A DNA stretch of 64,000 bases from Clostridia bacterium (GCA_017503105.1 JAFVTS010000008.1:1-64000), one strand, 5' to 3'. Positions 43,389 to 53,419 are shown, counted from the first letter of the stretch. Translations and numbers: made by a program. The notes: generated from the letters alone by a model not told the origin.

Positions 43389-43496
43389 ATGAAGAAAAAA
43401 ATTTTCGGAATCAGGATCAAGTCAATTCTGACGACGGTGCTTTGCTTTATTGCGGCAGTTCTTGTTTGGATTTTTGTAAAGTACATGAATCTGTAA
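43389..43496 (+). CDS. 35-residue single-pass membrane microprotein after cdaA
   Basis: A short frame with GGAG five bases before ATG and a stop at 43494-43496. The product begins MKKKIFGIRIKS, continues with a hydrophobic segment (about 13-30, VLCFIAAVLVWIFV) and ends KYMNL. The basic start predicts an N-inside orientation. It occupies the place of cdaR, whose N-terminus is also a basic stretch followed by one membrane helix (typically ending in W-x-x-V-like residues), but lacks the extracellular YbbR domains. It could be a CdaR remnant or a small CdaA partner. No similarity search was possible. Confidence 0.62.
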   Translation: MKKKIFGIRIKSILTTVLCFIAAVLVWIFVKYMNL

Positions 43497-43509
43497 TGCT
43501 TGGTGTTAT

Positions 43510-45129
43510 ATGAGTCTCTCTAATCAAATTTTTGTTTTCAATAACATAAATTTATCGCCGAACGCCTCTTTTGAAGAGGCGTTTTCGGTTGTAAAAAGAA
43601 AGCTTAAAAGGCTTGATATTTCCTTAGCGGATATTTCTTTTTCGGTTTTCAGAAAGAGCATAGACGCAAGGAAAAGATCTGATATAAAAATAGTTTATTC
43701 CATCGCCGCGTCGGGGCGGTTTTCGGCAAAGGAAAGAGGGCTCCTCGAGCGCGAGGGCGCTTTTGAGGTATTCTTCAGAGAGCCCGAATTTGAAATAGGA
43801 AGCGAGAAGATCTCAGCGCCGCCCGTCGTCGTCGGAACGGGACCTTGCGGACTTTTCGCGGCACTTCTGCTTGCCGAAAACGGATACGCTCCGATAGTTT
43901 TGGAAAGAGGCGCGTGCGTAAAGGAAAGACAAAGAGCCGTCAGGGCTTTTGAAAGCGGCAGCCCGTTATCTCCCGATACCAACATTCAGTTCGGAGCGGG
44001 AGGCGCGGGAACTTTTTCCGACGGAAAGCTGATCACGAGGATCAACGATCCGTATTCGTCGTACGTCCTTAAAAGACTCGTCGAATTCGGCGCTCCCGAA
44101 GAAATAAAATACCTTGCCAAGCCCCACGTAGGAACGGATATCCTTTCGGTCGTGGTCGACAGAATACTTACAAGAATCGAAGATCTCGGCGGCAAGGTCT
44201 ACTATAATACGAAATTCCAAAAGCCGATAACAGACGTCTCGGGGCGCGCGGACGCCGTATTAACGAGCAGAGGCGAGATGAAGGCGGGTGCCGTCATCAT
44301 CGCGACGGGTCACAGTGCCAGAGATACGTATTCTTCTCTTATAGAGTTGGGAATGACGGCGGAAGCGAAGCCTTTTTCCGTCGGTATGAGAATAGAGCAT
44401 CTCACGGAGGATATAGATAAGGCGATGTACGGCGATTTCGCGGGTAATGAAAATCTCGGTCACGCGGAATACGCACTTTCACATAACACGAAGGTCAGGG
44501 GCGTATACACGTTCTGTATGTGCCCGGGCGGCGAGGTCGTAGCAGGAGCGAGCGAAAGTCTCGGCGTCGTCACCAACGGAATGAGCAGACACGCAAGAGC
44601 GGGTAAAAATTCAAACAGCGCCGTGGTTTGCTCCGTATTTAAGGAGGACTTCGGCTCCTCACCGCTCGAAGCGATAGAATTCCAAAGAAAAATAGAGCGA
44701 GCGGCTTACGCTGCGGGCGGATCAGATTACTCGGCGCCTATCATAACCGTCGGAGATTTTCTGCAGGGCAGCTTAAGATCGGAGCCTTCGAGGATCCAAC
44801 CCACGTATATGAGCTCGTCGGGCAGGGTAAGACTCGCCGACCCGAGCACCTATCTTCCGAAATTCGTGTGCGACGGGATCAAGGGGGCTTTGTCCGCCTT
44901 CGACAATAAGATAAAGGGATTTGCGGCATCGGACGCGGTGCTCACGGGAGCGGAAACACGCACGAGCGCTCCTATCAGATTTACAAGAGATAAGGAAAGC
45001 GGTCTTTCCTTAGGCTATGATAATATCTACCCCGCCGGTGAGGGCGCGGGTTACGCGGGCGGCATCACGAGCGCCGCCATAGACGGCATACGCACAGCTA
45101 TGCTTATAATGAGAAGGTATAAGCCGTAA
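43510..45129 (+). CDS. FAD-dependent dehydrogenase of the COG2509 type
   Basis: A 539-residue flavoprotein. An N-terminal ~95-residue domain of ferredoxin-like type precedes the FAD domain with PVVVGTGPCGLFAALLLAENG, the FGAGGAGTFSDGKLITR segment, IIATGHSARDTYS and the C-terminal PAGEGAGYAGGITSAAIDG. This is the family of large uncharacterised FAD-dependent dehydrogenases found beside glmM or cdaA in Clostridia. Substrate unknown. The start at 43510 lacks a strong ribosome site (TGGTGTTAT), so translation may depend on the microprotein ending 13 bases upstream. Confidence 0.88.
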   Translation: MSLSNQIFVFNNINLSPNASFEEAFSVVKRKLKRLDISLADISFSVFRKSIDARKRSDIKIVYSIAASGRFSAKERGLLEREGAFEVFFREPEFEIGSEKISAPPVVVGTGPCGLFAALLLAENGYAPIVLERGACVKERQRAVRAFESGSPLSPDTNIQFGAGGAGTFSDGKLITRINDPYSSYVLKRLVEFGAPEEIKYLAKPHVGTDILSVVVDRILTRIEDLGGKVYYNTKFQKPITDVSGRADAVLTSRGEMKAGAVIIATGHSARDTYSSLIELGMTAEAKPFSVGMRIEHLTEDIDKAMYGDFAGNENLGHAEYALSHNTKVRGVYTFCMCPGGEVVAGASESLGVVTNGMSRHARAGKNSNSAVVCSVFKEDFGSSPLEAIEFQRKIERAAYAAGGSDYSAPIITVGDFLQGSLRSEPSRIQPTYMSSSGRVRLADPSTYLPKFVCDGIKGALSAFDNKIKGFAASDAVLTGAETRTSAPIRFTRDKESGLSLGYDNIYPAGEGAGYAGGITSAAIDGIRTAMLIMRRYKP

Positions 45130-45264
45130 AGCGCGACGGGTGAAATCAAGACCGTCTCTCACTCCGTTTTACGGCGGGCACATCCGAGCTTCGGCTCGGA
45201 TACCGAAGATGATAATAAAATGGAAGGCGGAGCGAAGAGCTCCGACTGATGGTATATAAAATAA

Positions 45265-47463
45265 ATGAAAAAAACAAAAGAAGTGAAGGAGAAAAGGTGG
45301 ATATTAAAATCCGACTTTTCGGGAGACTCCGCGGCGGAAGTTGCGGAGCTTTCGCGCGCGCTCGTAATATCGCCGATTATATCAAAGCTTTTATATAATC
45401 GCGGATATACGACACCCGCCGAGGCGCGAAAATTTATTTGTATGGAAAACGAAATGCTTTCCAATCCTTTCGATATGAAGGATATGAGCGTCGGTATCGC
45501 GAGAATTAAAACCGCGGTAGAACGAAAGGAAAAGATAACCGTTTACGGAGATTACGACGTTGACGGTGTTACTGCTGTTTGCACCCTTTATCTTTATCTT
45601 AAATCCATAGGCGCCGACGTTTCGTATTATATCCCGAACAGAAACGGGGAAGGATACGGCGTTTCGTGCTCCGCGATAGACGCGATAGCCGCCACGGGCT
45701 CGACCCTCGTTATAACCGTTGACACGGGTATAACCGCAAACGAGGAGGTAGAGTACGCAAAGAAGATAGGCGTTGATTTTATCATCACCGATCACCACGA
45801 GTGTCACACCGAGCTTCCGCTCGCGGTAGCGGCGATAAATCCGCACCGCCCCGATTGCCCCTCGCCATTCAAGGAGCTTGCGGGGGTGGGCGTCGTATTC
45901 AAGCTGATCTGCGCATACGAGGAGCGCTACGTCACCCACGACAAGATCAAAGCCACCGCAAAAATATTCGCAAGCTATGCTGATCTTGTCGCCATAGGCA
46001 CGATCGCCGACGTAATGCCCGTAAAGGAAGAGAACCGTATTATCATCAAATGCGGTCTCGGTATGATGGAAAACACGTCGAAGGTCGGACTTGCGGCGCT
46101 CATCGAAGCGTCTACGAAGAAGACCGACGTGCCGCAACAGGATTCTAAGAAAAAGAAGAAAAGCAAGATATCGTCGGGCTTTATCGGTTACACGCTCGCA
46201 CCGAGAATAAACGCGGCGGGAAGGATCAAAAGCGCTTCAATGGCGGTCGAGCTCTTCCTTGAAAACGATTATGCCGAGGCTTATAAAATAGCCGAGGAGC
46301 TTTGTGCCGCGAATAAGGAGCGTCAATCGGAAGAAAATAAGATAATGGAAGAGGCGTATAAGAAGATCGAGGAGATCGACCTTGAAAACACCTCCGTTAT
46401 CGTTCTTGACGCGGATAATTGGCATCACGGAGTTATCGGTATAGTTGCCTCGCGGATAACGGAGAAGTACGGCAGACCGTCGATCCTCGTTTCGTTCGAA
46501 GGCAACGATTCCGCCGTGCATTCCCCCGATGACGCGGGAAAGGGCTCAGGCAGAAGCGTTAAAGGAATGAATCTCGTTGACGCTCTTTCGTACTGCGAGG
46601 ATCATCTTCTGAAATACGGCGGACACGAGCTTGCCGCAGGACTTTCGGTCTCGAGGGGTGAGCTTGACAATTTCAGAAAGAAGATCAACGAGTACGCGGC
46701 GCTTAATCTTTCCGAAGAGGATATGACGCCGACGCTTGAAGCCGATACGGAGGTCGCTCTTGAGGATATAACTCTCGCCCTTGCCGACGGACTCAGAATA
46801 CTTGAGCCGTACGGTGTCGCAAACCCGATCCCCGCGTTCATTCTTCGCGGCGTTACCGTTATGGAGATCAGCGGCGTCAGCGCGGGCAAGCATACGCGTC
46901 TTACCGTAACGGACGGCAATCTCTCCGTCACTGCTATGTATTTTTCCGCCTCGCCCGAATCTCTCGGAATATATCCCGGAGATGAGATCGACCTCTTGTT
47001 CAACATCGACGTCAACGATTGGCTCGGAAGGCGCACGGTCCAAATTATAGTAAGAGATATTAAAACTTCGGAAAAGCAGGCAAGGTCCGAGGAGCTTGAA
47101 AGAGCTCGCTTCGAAGAGATACGCTCGGGCGCGCGAATTTATAAGGAAGAGAATGCCGTCCCGTCGCGAGAGGATTTTGCGACGGTGTACAAATTTCTTC
47201 TCTCCTCTCAAAGAAACGGAACGAACAGGCTTTCGCACAGAGATATAACCACCCGTATATCAAAATCTCAATACGGAGCGGAAATAGGCTACGTAAAGCT
47301 CAAAATAATTATGATGGTGTTCAAGGAGCTCAATCTTATTTCTCTTGAAGAGCACGACGATGAAATATACACCTTCAATATTCGTTTCGGCGCTCCCAAA
47401 ACAGATCTTGAAAAATCAAATCTTTTGAAAAAAATACGCTCTCAGCTAAGACCGAAAAATTAA
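45265..47463 (+). CDS. recJ: Single-stranded-DNA-specific exonuclease RecJ
   Basis: A 732-residue 5'-3' exonuclease for recombination and mismatch repair. The DHH domain has YGDYDVDGVTAV, VDTGIT and TDHHEC; the DHHA1 part has GRIKSA and SGRSVKGMNLVDAL...GGHELAAGLS; an OB fold follows. The C-terminal ~150 residues form an extra Firmicutes-type domain. The ribosome site before ATG 45265 is poor. The 135-bp gap upstream holds two hairpins (45183-45202 with a UUCG loop, and 45229-45245) but no U-tract and no clear promoter. It is followed by rel, dtd and hemZ on the same strand. Confidence 0.95.
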   Translation: MKKTKEVKEKRWILKSDFSGDSAAEVAELSRALVISPIISKLLYNRGYTTPAEARKFICMENEMLSNPFDMKDMSVGIARIKTAVERKEKITVYGDYDVDGVTAVCTLYLYLKSIGADVSYYIPNRNGEGYGVSCSAIDAIAATGSTLVITVDTGITANEEVEYAKKIGVDFIITDHHECHTELPLAVAAINPHRPDCPSPFKELAGVGVVFKLICAYEERYVTHDKIKATAKIFASYADLVAIGTIADVMPVKEENRIIIKCGLGMMENTSKVGLAALIEASTKKTDVPQQDSKKKKKSKISSGFIGYTLAPRINAAGRIKSASMAVELFLENDYAEAYKIAEELCAANKERQSEENKIMEEAYKKIEEIDLENTSVIVLDADNWHHGVIGIVASRITEKYGRPSILVSFEGNDSAVHSPDDAGKGSGRSVKGMNLVDALSYCEDHLLKYGGHELAAGLSVSRGELDNFRKKINEYAALNLSEEDMTPTLEADTEVALEDITLALADGLRILEPYGVANPIPAFILRGVTVMEISGVSAGKHTRLTVTDGNLSVTAMYFSASPESLGIYPGDEIDLLFNIDVNDWLGRRTVQIIVRDIKTSEKQARSEELERARFEEIRSGARIYKEENAVPSREDFATVYKFLLSSQRNGTNRLSHRDITTRISKSQYGAEIGYVKLKIIMMVFKELNLISLEEHDDEIYTFNIRFGAPKTDLEKSNLLKKIRSQLRPKN

Positions 47464-47506
47464 AAATTACATCGGGCGCCCTCGCGTCCGTTAACCTTTG
47501 GTGAAT

Positions 47507-49720
47507 ATGTTTACAGAATGCAAGCCCCTTCTCGACGTTATCGGGAAGAACGAAAAAAATTACGATATAGATAAAATAAAGGAAGCCTTTCTTTACGCGG
47601 CTAAGCTGCACGAGGGGCAATACAGACTCAGCGGAGAGGCTTATATCAGCCACCCCGTTTCCGTTGCCACCATCGTTGCCGAGCTCGGACTTGACACGGA
47701 TTCAATATGTGCCGCCTTGCTCCACGACACGGTCGAGGATTGCGCCGATAAGACCAATCTCGATATCCTTGCGAAAATGTTCGGCAAGGACGTCGCTATG
47801 CTCGTCGACGGTCTTACGAAAATAATCCAGGTGGAGATAGAGGATAAGGAAGAAGCCCACATCGAAAATATCCGAAAAATGCTTCTTGCTATGAACCGCG
47901 ATATAAGGGTTATTTTCATCAAGCTTTGCGACAGGCTTCATAATATGCGCACGCTTTCGGCTAAAAAAGAGGACCGCCAGCGTGCCATCGCGCTTGAGAC
48001 GATGTATATCTACGCACCGCTCGCGCACAGACTCGGTATACAAAAAATCAAGCAGGAGCTTGAGAACTTAAGCCTCTATTATCTCGACACCGTCGGTTAC
48101 GAGGAGGTCCACGCCGAAATCGATAAGAAATACGGGCAGAGCCGTACCTTCATCAAAGAGGCAAGGGAAATAATAGAGGAAAAGCTTAAGGAAAACAATA
48201 TAAGCTTCACTCTTGAAGGCCGTGTGAAGTCCGTTTACAGCCTTTACAGAAAGATGTATACCCTCGGAAAATCCTTCGACGAGATATACGATTTCTACGC
48301 GCTCAGGATCATAGTGGAAACGGAGCTTGAATGCTATACATCCCTCGGTCTTGTTCACGAGCTCTTCAAATCGATACCCGGAAGGTTCAAGGATTATATA
48401 TCTACCCCGAAGCCGAACCTGTACCGTTCGCTCCACACGACCGTCATAGGACACAGCGGTATCCCGTTTGAGGTACAGATAAGGACCCGTCTTATGCACG
48501 ACGAGGCGGAATACGGTATCGCGGCTCATTGGAAATACAAGTCGGGTGAGCGTTCGGGATCCGGTATCGACGATAAGCTCAGATGGATAGCGAAGCTTCT
48601 GGAATCGGACGAGAATACGCGCGACCCCGATGAATTTATTCACTCGTTCAAAACCGATATATTCCACGACGAGACCTTCGTGTTTACGCCGAAGGGTGAC
48701 GTTATCTCCTTGCCCCAAGGCTCTAACGTCATAGATTTTGCCTACGCCATACATTCCGCGGTAGGTAACAAGATGGTCGGTGCTAAGATCAATGGAGTAA
48801 TAGTTCCTATCGATAAGATACCGAGCAACGGCGACATCATAGAGATAATCACGTCGGGCGGCTCGAAAGGTCCCAGCCGAGATTGGCTTAAAATAGTCAA
48901 GACGGGCGAGGCGCGCAGCAAGATACGCCAGTGGTTCAAAAAAGAAAAACGTACGGAGAATATACAGATCGGCAAGCTTGAGGTCGAAAAAGAGCTTCGC
49001 AGGTACGGAAAAGCGTATACGGACGCGGAGCTTGACGTTATAATAGCGTCCGTCGCTAAGCGAATAGGCATCAACAACGCCGACGACTTTTACAACACTC
49101 TCGGCTTCGGCGGAGTGTCGCTGTCACGCTTTTTACCTAAGATAAAGGACGAAATAGACAAGCTTCCCGCAAACAAGGAGTTGTCTCCCGAGCCTACGAT
49201 AGAAACGGAGATCGCAAACGTACGTCTTAAATCTCCCGCGCGCGGTGCGTCGGGCGGCATAATTATAGACGGCGAGCCCGGTTGTCAGGTCAAATTCGCC
49301 AAGTGCTGCAATCCGCTTCCCGGTGATAAGATAGTCGGCTTCGTTACCAGAGGCTTCGGAGTTTCCGTCCATAAAGCGGACTGCCCGAACGTCCTTCGCT
49401 CAAGAAACGAAGACAATCTTTCTCGTTGGGTAAGAGCGGAATGGGAACGGGACGAAAGCTCGGAGCGCGAAAGCGCAATATACGAAGCAAAGCTGCGCAT
49501 CGTCGCGGAAGACAAAATAGGCGTGCTTGCGGGCATTACTATGGCTCTTGCCGATATGAAGGTGTCCATCTCGCAGATTAACACCCAATCGATGAAAGAC
49601 GGACAGACAATGATAAATCTGCAGATAGGATGTAAAAGCACCTCGCATTATCAATATATAGTTTCAAAGCTCAAGGTGGTAAAGAACGTAATATCCGTAA
49701 CGAGAGGCTTTGACGTTTAA
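47507..49720 (+). CDS. rel: Bifunctional (p)ppGpp synthetase/hydrolase Rel
   Basis: A 737-residue long RSH protein. The hydrolase domain carries HD in LLHDTVEDC and the ED-type CDRLHNMRTL motif. The synthetase domain has GRVKSVYSLYRKM, RFKDYISTPKPNLYRSLHTTV and EVQIRT. TGS (about 385-450, VFTPKGDVISLPQGSNVIDFAYAIHS), a zinc-finger-type CCNPLPGD segment and the ACT domain (about 660-735) follow. ATG 47507 is taken as start; GTG 47501 and TTG 47498 are also in frame, and the ribosome site is weak. recJ-rel-dtd is a common Firmicutes order. Confidence 0.95.
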   Translation: MFTECKPLLDVIGKNEKNYDIDKIKEAFLYAAKLHEGQYRLSGEAYISHPVSVATIVAELGLDTDSICAALLHDTVEDCADKTNLDILAKMFGKDVAMLVDGLTKIIQVEIEDKEEAHIENIRKMLLAMNRDIRVIFIKLCDRLHNMRTLSAKKEDRQRAIALETMYIYAPLAHRLGIQKIKQELENLSLYYLDTVGYEEVHAEIDKKYGQSRTFIKEAREIIEEKLKENNISFTLEGRVKSVYSLYRKMYTLGKSFDEIYDFYALRIIVETELECYTSLGLVHELFKSIPGRFKDYISTPKPNLYRSLHTTVIGHSGIPFEVQIRTRLMHDEAEYGIAAHWKYKSGERSGSGIDDKLRWIAKLLESDENTRDPDEFIHSFKTDIFHDETFVFTPKGDVISLPQGSNVIDFAYAIHSAVGNKMVGAKINGVIVPIDKIPSNGDIIEIITSGGSKGPSRDWLKIVKTGEARSKIRQWFKKEKRTENIQIGKLEVEKELRRYGKAYTDAELDVIIASVAKRIGINNADDFYNTLGFGGVSLSRFLPKIKDEIDKLPANKELSPEPTIETEIANVRLKSPARGASGGIIIDGEPGCQVKFAKCCNPLPGDKIVGFVTRGFGVSVHKADCPNVLRSRNEDNLSRWVRAEWERDESSERESAIYEAKLRIVAEDKIGVLAGITMALADMKVSISQINTQSMKDGQTMINLQIGCKSTSHYQYIVSKLKVVKNVISVTRGFDV

Positions 49721-49735
49721 AGAAAGGATCATTCT

Positions 49736-50197
49736 ATGACCGCCGTATTACAAAGAATAAACAGCGCTACGGTATACGCGGACGGAGTTCTGAACGGCAC
49801 CGTCGGGAAAGGACTTTACGTTCTTCTCGGCGTTGAGAAGGGGGATTCCGAGGAAGACGCTAAGCTTCTTTGCGAAAAGATATCAAAGCTCAGGATCTTT
49901 TCCGACGAAAACGGAAAGATGAACCTCTCCGTCTTGGATATATCGGGCGACGTTATGGTAGTTTCCAATTTTACACTTTGCGCAAATTATTCTCACGGAA
50001 ACAGGCCCGATTACTTTAGCGCCGCAGCACCCGAGGACGCGGAGCGGCTTTACGATTATTTCACGGATCTTCTCAGAGAAAAGATACCGTGCGTCAGGAC
50101 GGGCGTCTTCGGCGCCGATATGCGTACCGAAATGTCCACAGACGGCCCCGTCACCATAGTTATGTGCTCGGAAGCTTTAAAGCGAAAGAAGGCTTAA
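49736..50197 (+). CDS. dtd: D-aminoacyl-tRNA deacylase
   Basis: A 153-residue proofreading enzyme that hydrolyses D-aminoacyl-tRNA and Gly-tRNA-Ala. Motifs: MTAVLQRINSATV start, VVSNFTLCANYSHGNRPDY (usual SQFTL with N for Q) and TDGPVTIVM (the cross-subunit GP motif). Length typical. AAAGGA precedes the ATG 16 bases after rel. Confidence 0.95.
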   Translation: MTAVLQRINSATVYADGVLNGTVGKGLYVLLGVEKGDSEEDAKLLCEKISKLRIFSDENGKMNLSVLDISGDVMVVSNFTLCANYSHGNRPDYFSAAAPEDAERLYDYFTDLLREKIPCVRTGVFGADMRTEMSTDGPVTIVMCSEALKRKKA

Positions 50198-50239
50198 AAA
50201 AGCAAAAAAACTAAGACCCAAGAGGAGGGAATCGTTCGG

Positions 50240-51754
50240 ATGATCCTGCACGTCGATGGAAATATAAATAAATATTACGTTCAAACGCTGTGTATGGTAT
50301 TCTTCCCGGGGGCGACGTTCGGCGAGAATGAAGAGCCGCGATCTGACACGCCCGAGGTGACGGTCAGCACTTATCTTGACAAGGAGGGCGCCGAGACCGC
50401 ATACGCTTCAATAAAGCTCAACGACAAGGAAACCGAAGCGATAGTTACCGTTTCGGACGACGAGCCGCTGACTATCGCCACAAGATCCGCGATAGCGGCA
50501 GGCAGGGCTTTGTTCGCCGCAGGCAAGGAGCTTCTCGGCTACGTTCCGCCGTGGGGAATACTTACGGGAGTGCGCCCTGCGAAGGTTGCGACGGGGCTCA
50601 TTCGCTCAACGGGCGGTATTATAAAGAGCAAAAGAGTGCTCAGGGATGAATTTTTCTTAAGTCCTCAAAAAGCGGCTCTTGCCGTTTCCGTCGCGCAAAA
50701 CGAGATGAAGCTTACGAAAAAAATTCCCCAAAACTCCTGTTCTCTCTATATATCCATACCGTTCTGTCCGTCAAGATGCGCGTACTGCAGTTTCGTTTCT
50801 TATACGACACCGAGACTTCTTTCCTTGATAGACGAGTATATCGAGGCGCTCATCGACGACCTTGACGAAACGTTTTCCGTTATAAAAGAGCTCGGTCTTG
50901 ACGTCATAACCGTTTACATAGGCGGCGGCACACCCACGACGCTCTCTGAAAAACAGCTTGAGCGTATACTTTCAAAGGTCTATGAAAACATAGACAGGGA
51001 AAAGCTGACCGAATTCACGCTTGAAGCAGGCAGACCCGATACTATAACGAAGGAAAAGCTGTCCGTTGCAAAGCGATACGGAGTCACCCGCGTAAGCGTA
51101 AATCCTCAAACGCTCGAAGACAGTATTTTGAAAGAAATCGGCAGAAAACACACGGCAGAAGACTTCTTCAGAGCATATGAGATAGCGAAAGAGAGCGGCA
51201 TCAGGGACATTAACGTCGACTTGATAGCAGGTCTGCCCGGTGACGATTTCAAAAAATTCGCGCACACTCTTGACCGCATAATCGAGCTTGAACCCACGAA
51301 CATAACGGTGCATACCTTCTGCGTCAAAAAGGCATCGGATCTTCTGAAAAACGATACGGGCGTGTATTCGCTCTCCGGCGGTGACGCGGCAAAAAGCGTT
51401 TCATACTCGCAGCTTCGCACAAAATTTTCAGGGTACAAGCCTTATTATATGTACAGACAGAAGAACACCGTCGGAAACCTCGAAAACGTAGGCTTTTCAA
51501 AAGAGGGGCACGAGGGAATGTACAATATTTATATGATGGAGGAGATGCAGACGATCTTCGCCGTCGGTGCAGGCTCGGTAACGAAGCTCGTAGATTATAA
51601 CAGGGAAGACGAAAGCAAAAACAGAATTGAAAGAATATTCAAGCCGAAATATCCGTACGAATATTTAAGAGAGCACGAGAAAAAGAAATCGGGCGAGTGC
51701 CAAGACGAATCAAAGTCGCTGAGGGCAAAGGTGCTCAAGTTTTACAAGACATAA
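50240..51754 (+). CDS. hemZ: HemZ-type coproporphyrinogen dehydrogenase-like radical SAM protein
   Basis: A 504-residue radical SAM protein with [4Fe-4S] motif CPSRCAYCSF, GGGTPTTLS, EAGRPDTIT and DLIAGLPGDD. An N-terminal ~165-residue region without the cluster motif distinguishes HemZ from HemN. Annotated as oxygen-independent coproporphyrinogen III oxidase, but several HemW/HemZ-like proteins act otherwise (for example haem chaperones), and no other haem genes are in the window. AGAGGAGG lies upstream. dtd-hemZ adjacency is common in Clostridia. A terminator follows. Confidence 0.86.
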   Translation: MILHVDGNINKYYVQTLCMVFFPGATFGENEEPRSDTPEVTVSTYLDKEGAETAYASIKLNDKETEAIVTVSDDEPLTIATRSAIAAGRALFAAGKELLGYVPPWGILTGVRPAKVATGLIRSTGGIIKSKRVLRDEFFLSPQKAALAVSVAQNEMKLTKKIPQNSCSLYISIPFCPSRCAYCSFVSYTTPRLLSLIDEYIEALIDDLDETFSVIKELGLDVITVYIGGGTPTTLSEKQLERILSKVYENIDREKLTEFTLEAGRPDTITKEKLSVAKRYGVTRVSVNPQTLEDSILKEIGRKHTAEDFFRAYEIAKESGIRDINVDLIAGLPGDDFKKFAHTLDRIIELEPTNITVHTFCVKKASDLLKNDTGVYSLSGGDAAKSVSYSQLRTKFSGYKPYYMYRQKNTVGNLENVGFSKEGHEGMYNIYMMEEMQTIFAVGAGSVTKLVDYNREDESKNRIERIFKPKYPYEYLREHEKKKSGECQDESKSLRAKVLKFYKT

Positions 51755-51770
51755 ATCAAGTATAATTTTT

Positions 51771-51810
51771 AAGGTTCGCTAATATATTTGTTAGTGAACC
51801 TTTTATTTTT
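51771..51810 (+). terminator. Terminator of the recJ-rel-dtd-hemZ run
   Basis: A 12-bp stem (51771-51782 with 51791-51802, one G-U) and a U-rich tail that ends just before the next ribosome site. Confidence 0.82.
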
Positions 51811-51823
51811 CGGAGAAAAAATT

Positions 51824-53419
51824 ATGTCGGGTGGAACGATTTTAAAAAACGGAAAACACAACTTGCTCTTTGACGGCGCGGCAGCGCTTGCCGTCGCGAC
51901 CGCCGTAACGAAAGTTCTCGGTCTTCTTTATAAGCTCCCGCTCTCGAGGATCTTAGGCGATGAAGGAATGGGGTACTTCAACAGCGCTTACACGGTTTAT
52001 ACCTTTTTCTATATACTGTGCTCAGCAGGCGTTCCCAAGGCCGTTGCCATAGTGGTTTCCGAAAACGATGCGGAGGGAAACAAAAGCGGGGAGGGGCGCA
52101 TAATCAGAAGCGCTCTTTTTGCTTTCTTCGCGCTTGGTATTGCGGCAACGGCGATCTTTATCGCTTTCGCAGAGGAGCTATGCGTCCTTATAGGAAATTC
52201 GGGCGCCGCATACACGATGACGGTTATAGCTCCGTCGGTGCTGTTCGTTTCTATCGCGGGGGTCGCAAAAGGGCATTTGAGCGGTAACTCAAGGCTTTTG
52301 CCTCTGGCGGTATCTCAGCTTATCGAAGGCGGCGCAAAATTCTTTATCGGAGTTTTGTTCGCCGTTATCGGCGCCAATCGCGGTATGCCGCTCAACGTCT
52401 TATCGGCATTTACGGTTTTGGGTATAACTCTCGGAAGCGCCGTCAGCGCCGTTTATCTTCTTATCACGTCGAAATTAACCGTGAATAACTCTCAGGTAAG
52501 ACCGAAGGAGCCGAGTACGCGTCCGCGTAAGAAGGTCCGCAAGATCGTAAAGATAGCGATCCCCCTCACGGTAGGTGCCGCGGTGATGAGCTTCAGCAAC
52601 TTGCTTGATCTTGGAATGATTATGCAAAGATTAAAAAGCGCGGGTTATTCCGAGGCAGAAGCAAGTGCGCTCTACGGAAATTACACGACGCTCGCCGTTC
52701 CGATGTTCAATCTCGTAACCTCGCTCGTCGCTCCGTTCTTTATTGCGCTTTTACCGATTCTATCAAGATCGCATACGCTCGGCGACGATTTTGCGTTTGA
52801 GGCAGAGCTTAATTTTACTCTGAAAAAAGCTTATTTTATAGCTGTTCCGTCAAGTGCGGCTTTCATTTTTTACAGTAAAGAAATACTATCCCTGATATTC
52901 GAAAGCAGTGCAGTTGAAACGGGTGCTCCGCTTCTGACCCTGCTTGCGCCATCGCTCGTCTTTTTAACGTCGCAAACGCTCGTGAATACCGCGCTTGAAG
53001 CAAAGGGGCACTTTAAAGCGCCGATAGTGTCTATGCTCGTCGGAAACGTTCCAAAGCTCGTAATATCCTACGTCCTGATAAGCGACCCAAGGTTCGGTAT
53101 AAGCGCAGCGCCGATAGGAACGGTAGTAGCTTACGCAACGGGCTTTCTGTTATCTCTTCTTATCCTGCACGTAAAAACCGACGTTCACCTCTCCTTGATC
53201 TCCGAATTTCTGCGCCCCGCGTCAGCAGCGCTTGCCGCCATTGCCGTAACAGACTTCGTAATAAACAGCATCGGACTTCGCGAGGGGGCTTTACTTAACC
53301 TGCTTACGCTCTCGTTATTCGGTGTTTTGCACTTGATTTTTGTGGGAATTATTATTTTTGCAGATAGAAAATATAGGAAATCTTTGTCAATTTGTACAAA
53401 AAAAGCAATTTCAAATTAG
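51824..53419 (+). CDS. SpoVB/YabM-type polysaccharide flippase
   Basis: A 531-residue MOP-superfamily membrane protein with about 14 hydrophobic helices. The N-terminus (LALVTAVTKVLGLLYKLPLSRILGDEGMGYFNSAYTVY-like) is typical of SpoVB and YtgP, which flip lipid-linked peptidoglycan or polysaccharide precursors. In B. subtilis yabM (a SpoVB paralogue) lies upstream of yabO-yabP-yabQ; the same order is kept here, with HU in between. The ATG at 51824 has CGGAG eight to nine bases upstream; an earlier in-frame start at 51788 lies inside the terminator. It may serve spore cortex or general cell-wall synthesis. Confidence 0.88.
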   Translation: MSGGTILKNGKHNLLFDGAAALAVATAVTKVLGLLYKLPLSRILGDEGMGYFNSAYTVYTFFYILCSAGVPKAVAIVVSENDAEGNKSGEGRIIRSALFAFFALGIAATAIFIAFAEELCVLIGNSGAAYTMTVIAPSVLFVSIAGVAKGHLSGNSRLLPLAVSQLIEGGAKFFIGVLFAVIGANRGMPLNVLSAFTVLGITLGSAVSAVYLLITSKLTVNNSQVRPKEPSTRPRKKVRKIVKIAIPLTVGAAVMSFSNLLDLGMIMQRLKSAGYSEAEASALYGNYTTLAVPMFNLVTSLVAPFFIALLPILSRSHTLGDDFAFEAELNFTLKKAYFIAVPSSAAFIFYSKEILSLIFESSAVETGAPLLTLLAPSLVFLTSQTLVNTALEAKGHFKAPIVSMLVGNVPKLVISYVLISDPRFGISAAPIGTVVAYATGFLLSLLILHVKTDVHLSLISEFLRPASAALAAIAVTDFVINSIGLREGALLNLLTLSLFGVLHLIFVGIIIFADRKYRKSLSICTKKAISN

